Positions 63,566 through 64,000 of a stretch of DNA of 64,000 nt are shown in pieces. The stretch is from Neorhizobium sp. SHOUNA12A (GTDB taxonomy: Bacteria; Pseudomonadota; Alphaproteobacteria; Rhizobiales; Rhizobiaceae), in NCBI RefSeq assembly GCF_023006505.1, contig NZ_JALBGV010000023.1, positions 1-64,000 of the forward strand, read 5' to 3'. The notes under the pieces are model-generated. The model was not told the origin of the DNA and did no database searches. It saw only the letters and a program-made list of their open reading frames with translations. Every line of letters starts with the position of its first letter. Position 1 is the first letter of the stretch. The translations under genes were made by a program, and so were the position numbers.

Positions 63566-64000
63566 AGCGTCAGTCCCGTGAATTGTGATGTCAGGAAGGA
63601 ATGGCCGCGATCACGATCCGACATTTCGGTGATCTCCAGCGGCCAACTGATGTCGAGTGCGGGGTCCTGGGAGTTCAAGGCACCCTCCGAACCGGACGCA
63701 TAGGGCATCGAATGGAAATAGAGGAGCTCACAGTCGTCGGTCAGCGCCTGGAAGCCGTGCGCAAACCCTTCCGGGATCAGCAGCGATCGGCGGTTCTCGG
63801 AGGAAAGCTCCTGGGCATGCCATTTCAGGAAGGTCGGAGAATCCTGTCTGAGATCCACCGCAACGTCGAAGACCGCGCCGCGCAGGCAATTGACCAGTTT
63901 CATCTCGGCATGGGGAGGGCGTTGGAAATGCATGCCGCGCACGGTGCCTTGGCGGGCCGTCATCGTTAGGTTGATCTGGGCGATCGGCTTTGCCCAGCCC
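63562..64000 (-). CDS. dTDP-4-dehydrorhamnose 3,5-epimerase-like protein (5' end cut)
   Basis: The frame stays open to the window edge, so the N-terminus is missing. The visible RmlC-type cupin includes AQINLT-MTARQGTVRGMHFQ with the conserved His in RGMHFQ, LLIPEGFAHGFQAL with the second His, and the ELLYFHSMPYASGSEGALN substrate region with the conserved Tyr. It should be a 3,5- or 3-epimerase acting on a 4-keto-deoxysugar. It overlaps the C-methyltransferase gene by 4 nt, so the two reactions are probably consecutive. Confidence 0.85.
   Translation of the reverse strand, partial: GWAKPIAQINLTMTARQGTVRGMHFQRPPHAEMKLVNCLRGAVFDVAVDLRQDSPTFLKWHAQELSSENRRSLLIPEGFAHGFQALTDDCELLYFHSMPYASGSEGALNSQDPALDISWPLEITEMSDRDRGHSFLTSQFTGLTL

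Overview
The window looks like chromosomal DNA from a member of the Rhizobiaceae (Rhizobium/Agrobacterium/Neorhizobium type). Support comes from GcrA, from a SAM-II riboswitch in front of metZ, from an eight-gene glpRDSTPQUV-type glycerol operon, and from a rhizobial che operon (icpA-cheS-cheY1-cheA-cheW-cheR-cheB-cheY2-cheD-cheT) followed by fliF, visN and visR and a large flagellar block. GC is high and genes are tightly packed. I could not run any database search; names rest on reading the proteins, their motifs and the gene order.

Layout. 1-9.6 kb is housekeeping: gcrA with a notable upstream region (CtrA-like box, five GANTC methylation sites in 76 bp), argD-argF-hslO, a secreted tannase/feruloyl-esterase family enzyme, apaG, metZ under a SAM-II riboswitch that appears to have its own terminator and antiterminator, a dCTP-deaminase family gene and tRNA-Gly(CCC). 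9.6-18.1 kb is a single minus-strand glycerol uptake and catabolism operon. 18.1-26.5 kb is a mixed region: aldo/keto reductase with a divergent LysR regulator, a cysteine hydrolase, a CHASE4-like/GGDEF/EAL protein, a PAS histidine kinase, a glycosyltransferase-like protein and an unknown protein. 26.6-31.6 kb is the prkA-yeaH-spoVR stress operon, in which a 165-bp MITE-like element sits exactly in the prkA stop codon. A DNA-3-methyladenine glycosylase follows.

32.6-59.6 kb is the chemotaxis and flagellar region. The plus-strand che operon starts with a soluble globin-like receptor behind a potentially structured leader, and ends with cheT. fliF, visN and visR follow. A minus-strand block (motA-fliM-fliN-fliG, then flhB and an unknown gene) faces them. 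A long plus-strand operon then runs from a DUF1217-like gene through flgF, fliI, flgB, flgC, fliE, flgG, flgA, flgI, motE, flgH to fliL. In related rhizobia fliP comes directly after fliL; here a strong terminator comes instead.

59.7-64 kb is a minus-strand sugar-modification operon with start/stop overlaps at most junctions: a 3,5-epimerase-like gene cut by the window edge, a zinc-binding C-methyltransferase, an NAD-dependent epimerase/reductase, a second C-methyltransferase-like protein and a CmcI-type methyltransferase/hydroxylase. It probably makes a branched, methylated deoxysugar for surface polysaccharide or possibly flagellin.

No prophage, CRISPR array, restriction system or obvious defence island was seen. 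The less ordinary signals are small regulatory or mobile ones: the SAM-II attenuator, the GANTC cluster, the stop-codon MITE, the che leader, and the asymmetric ATPase pair of the glycerol transporter.
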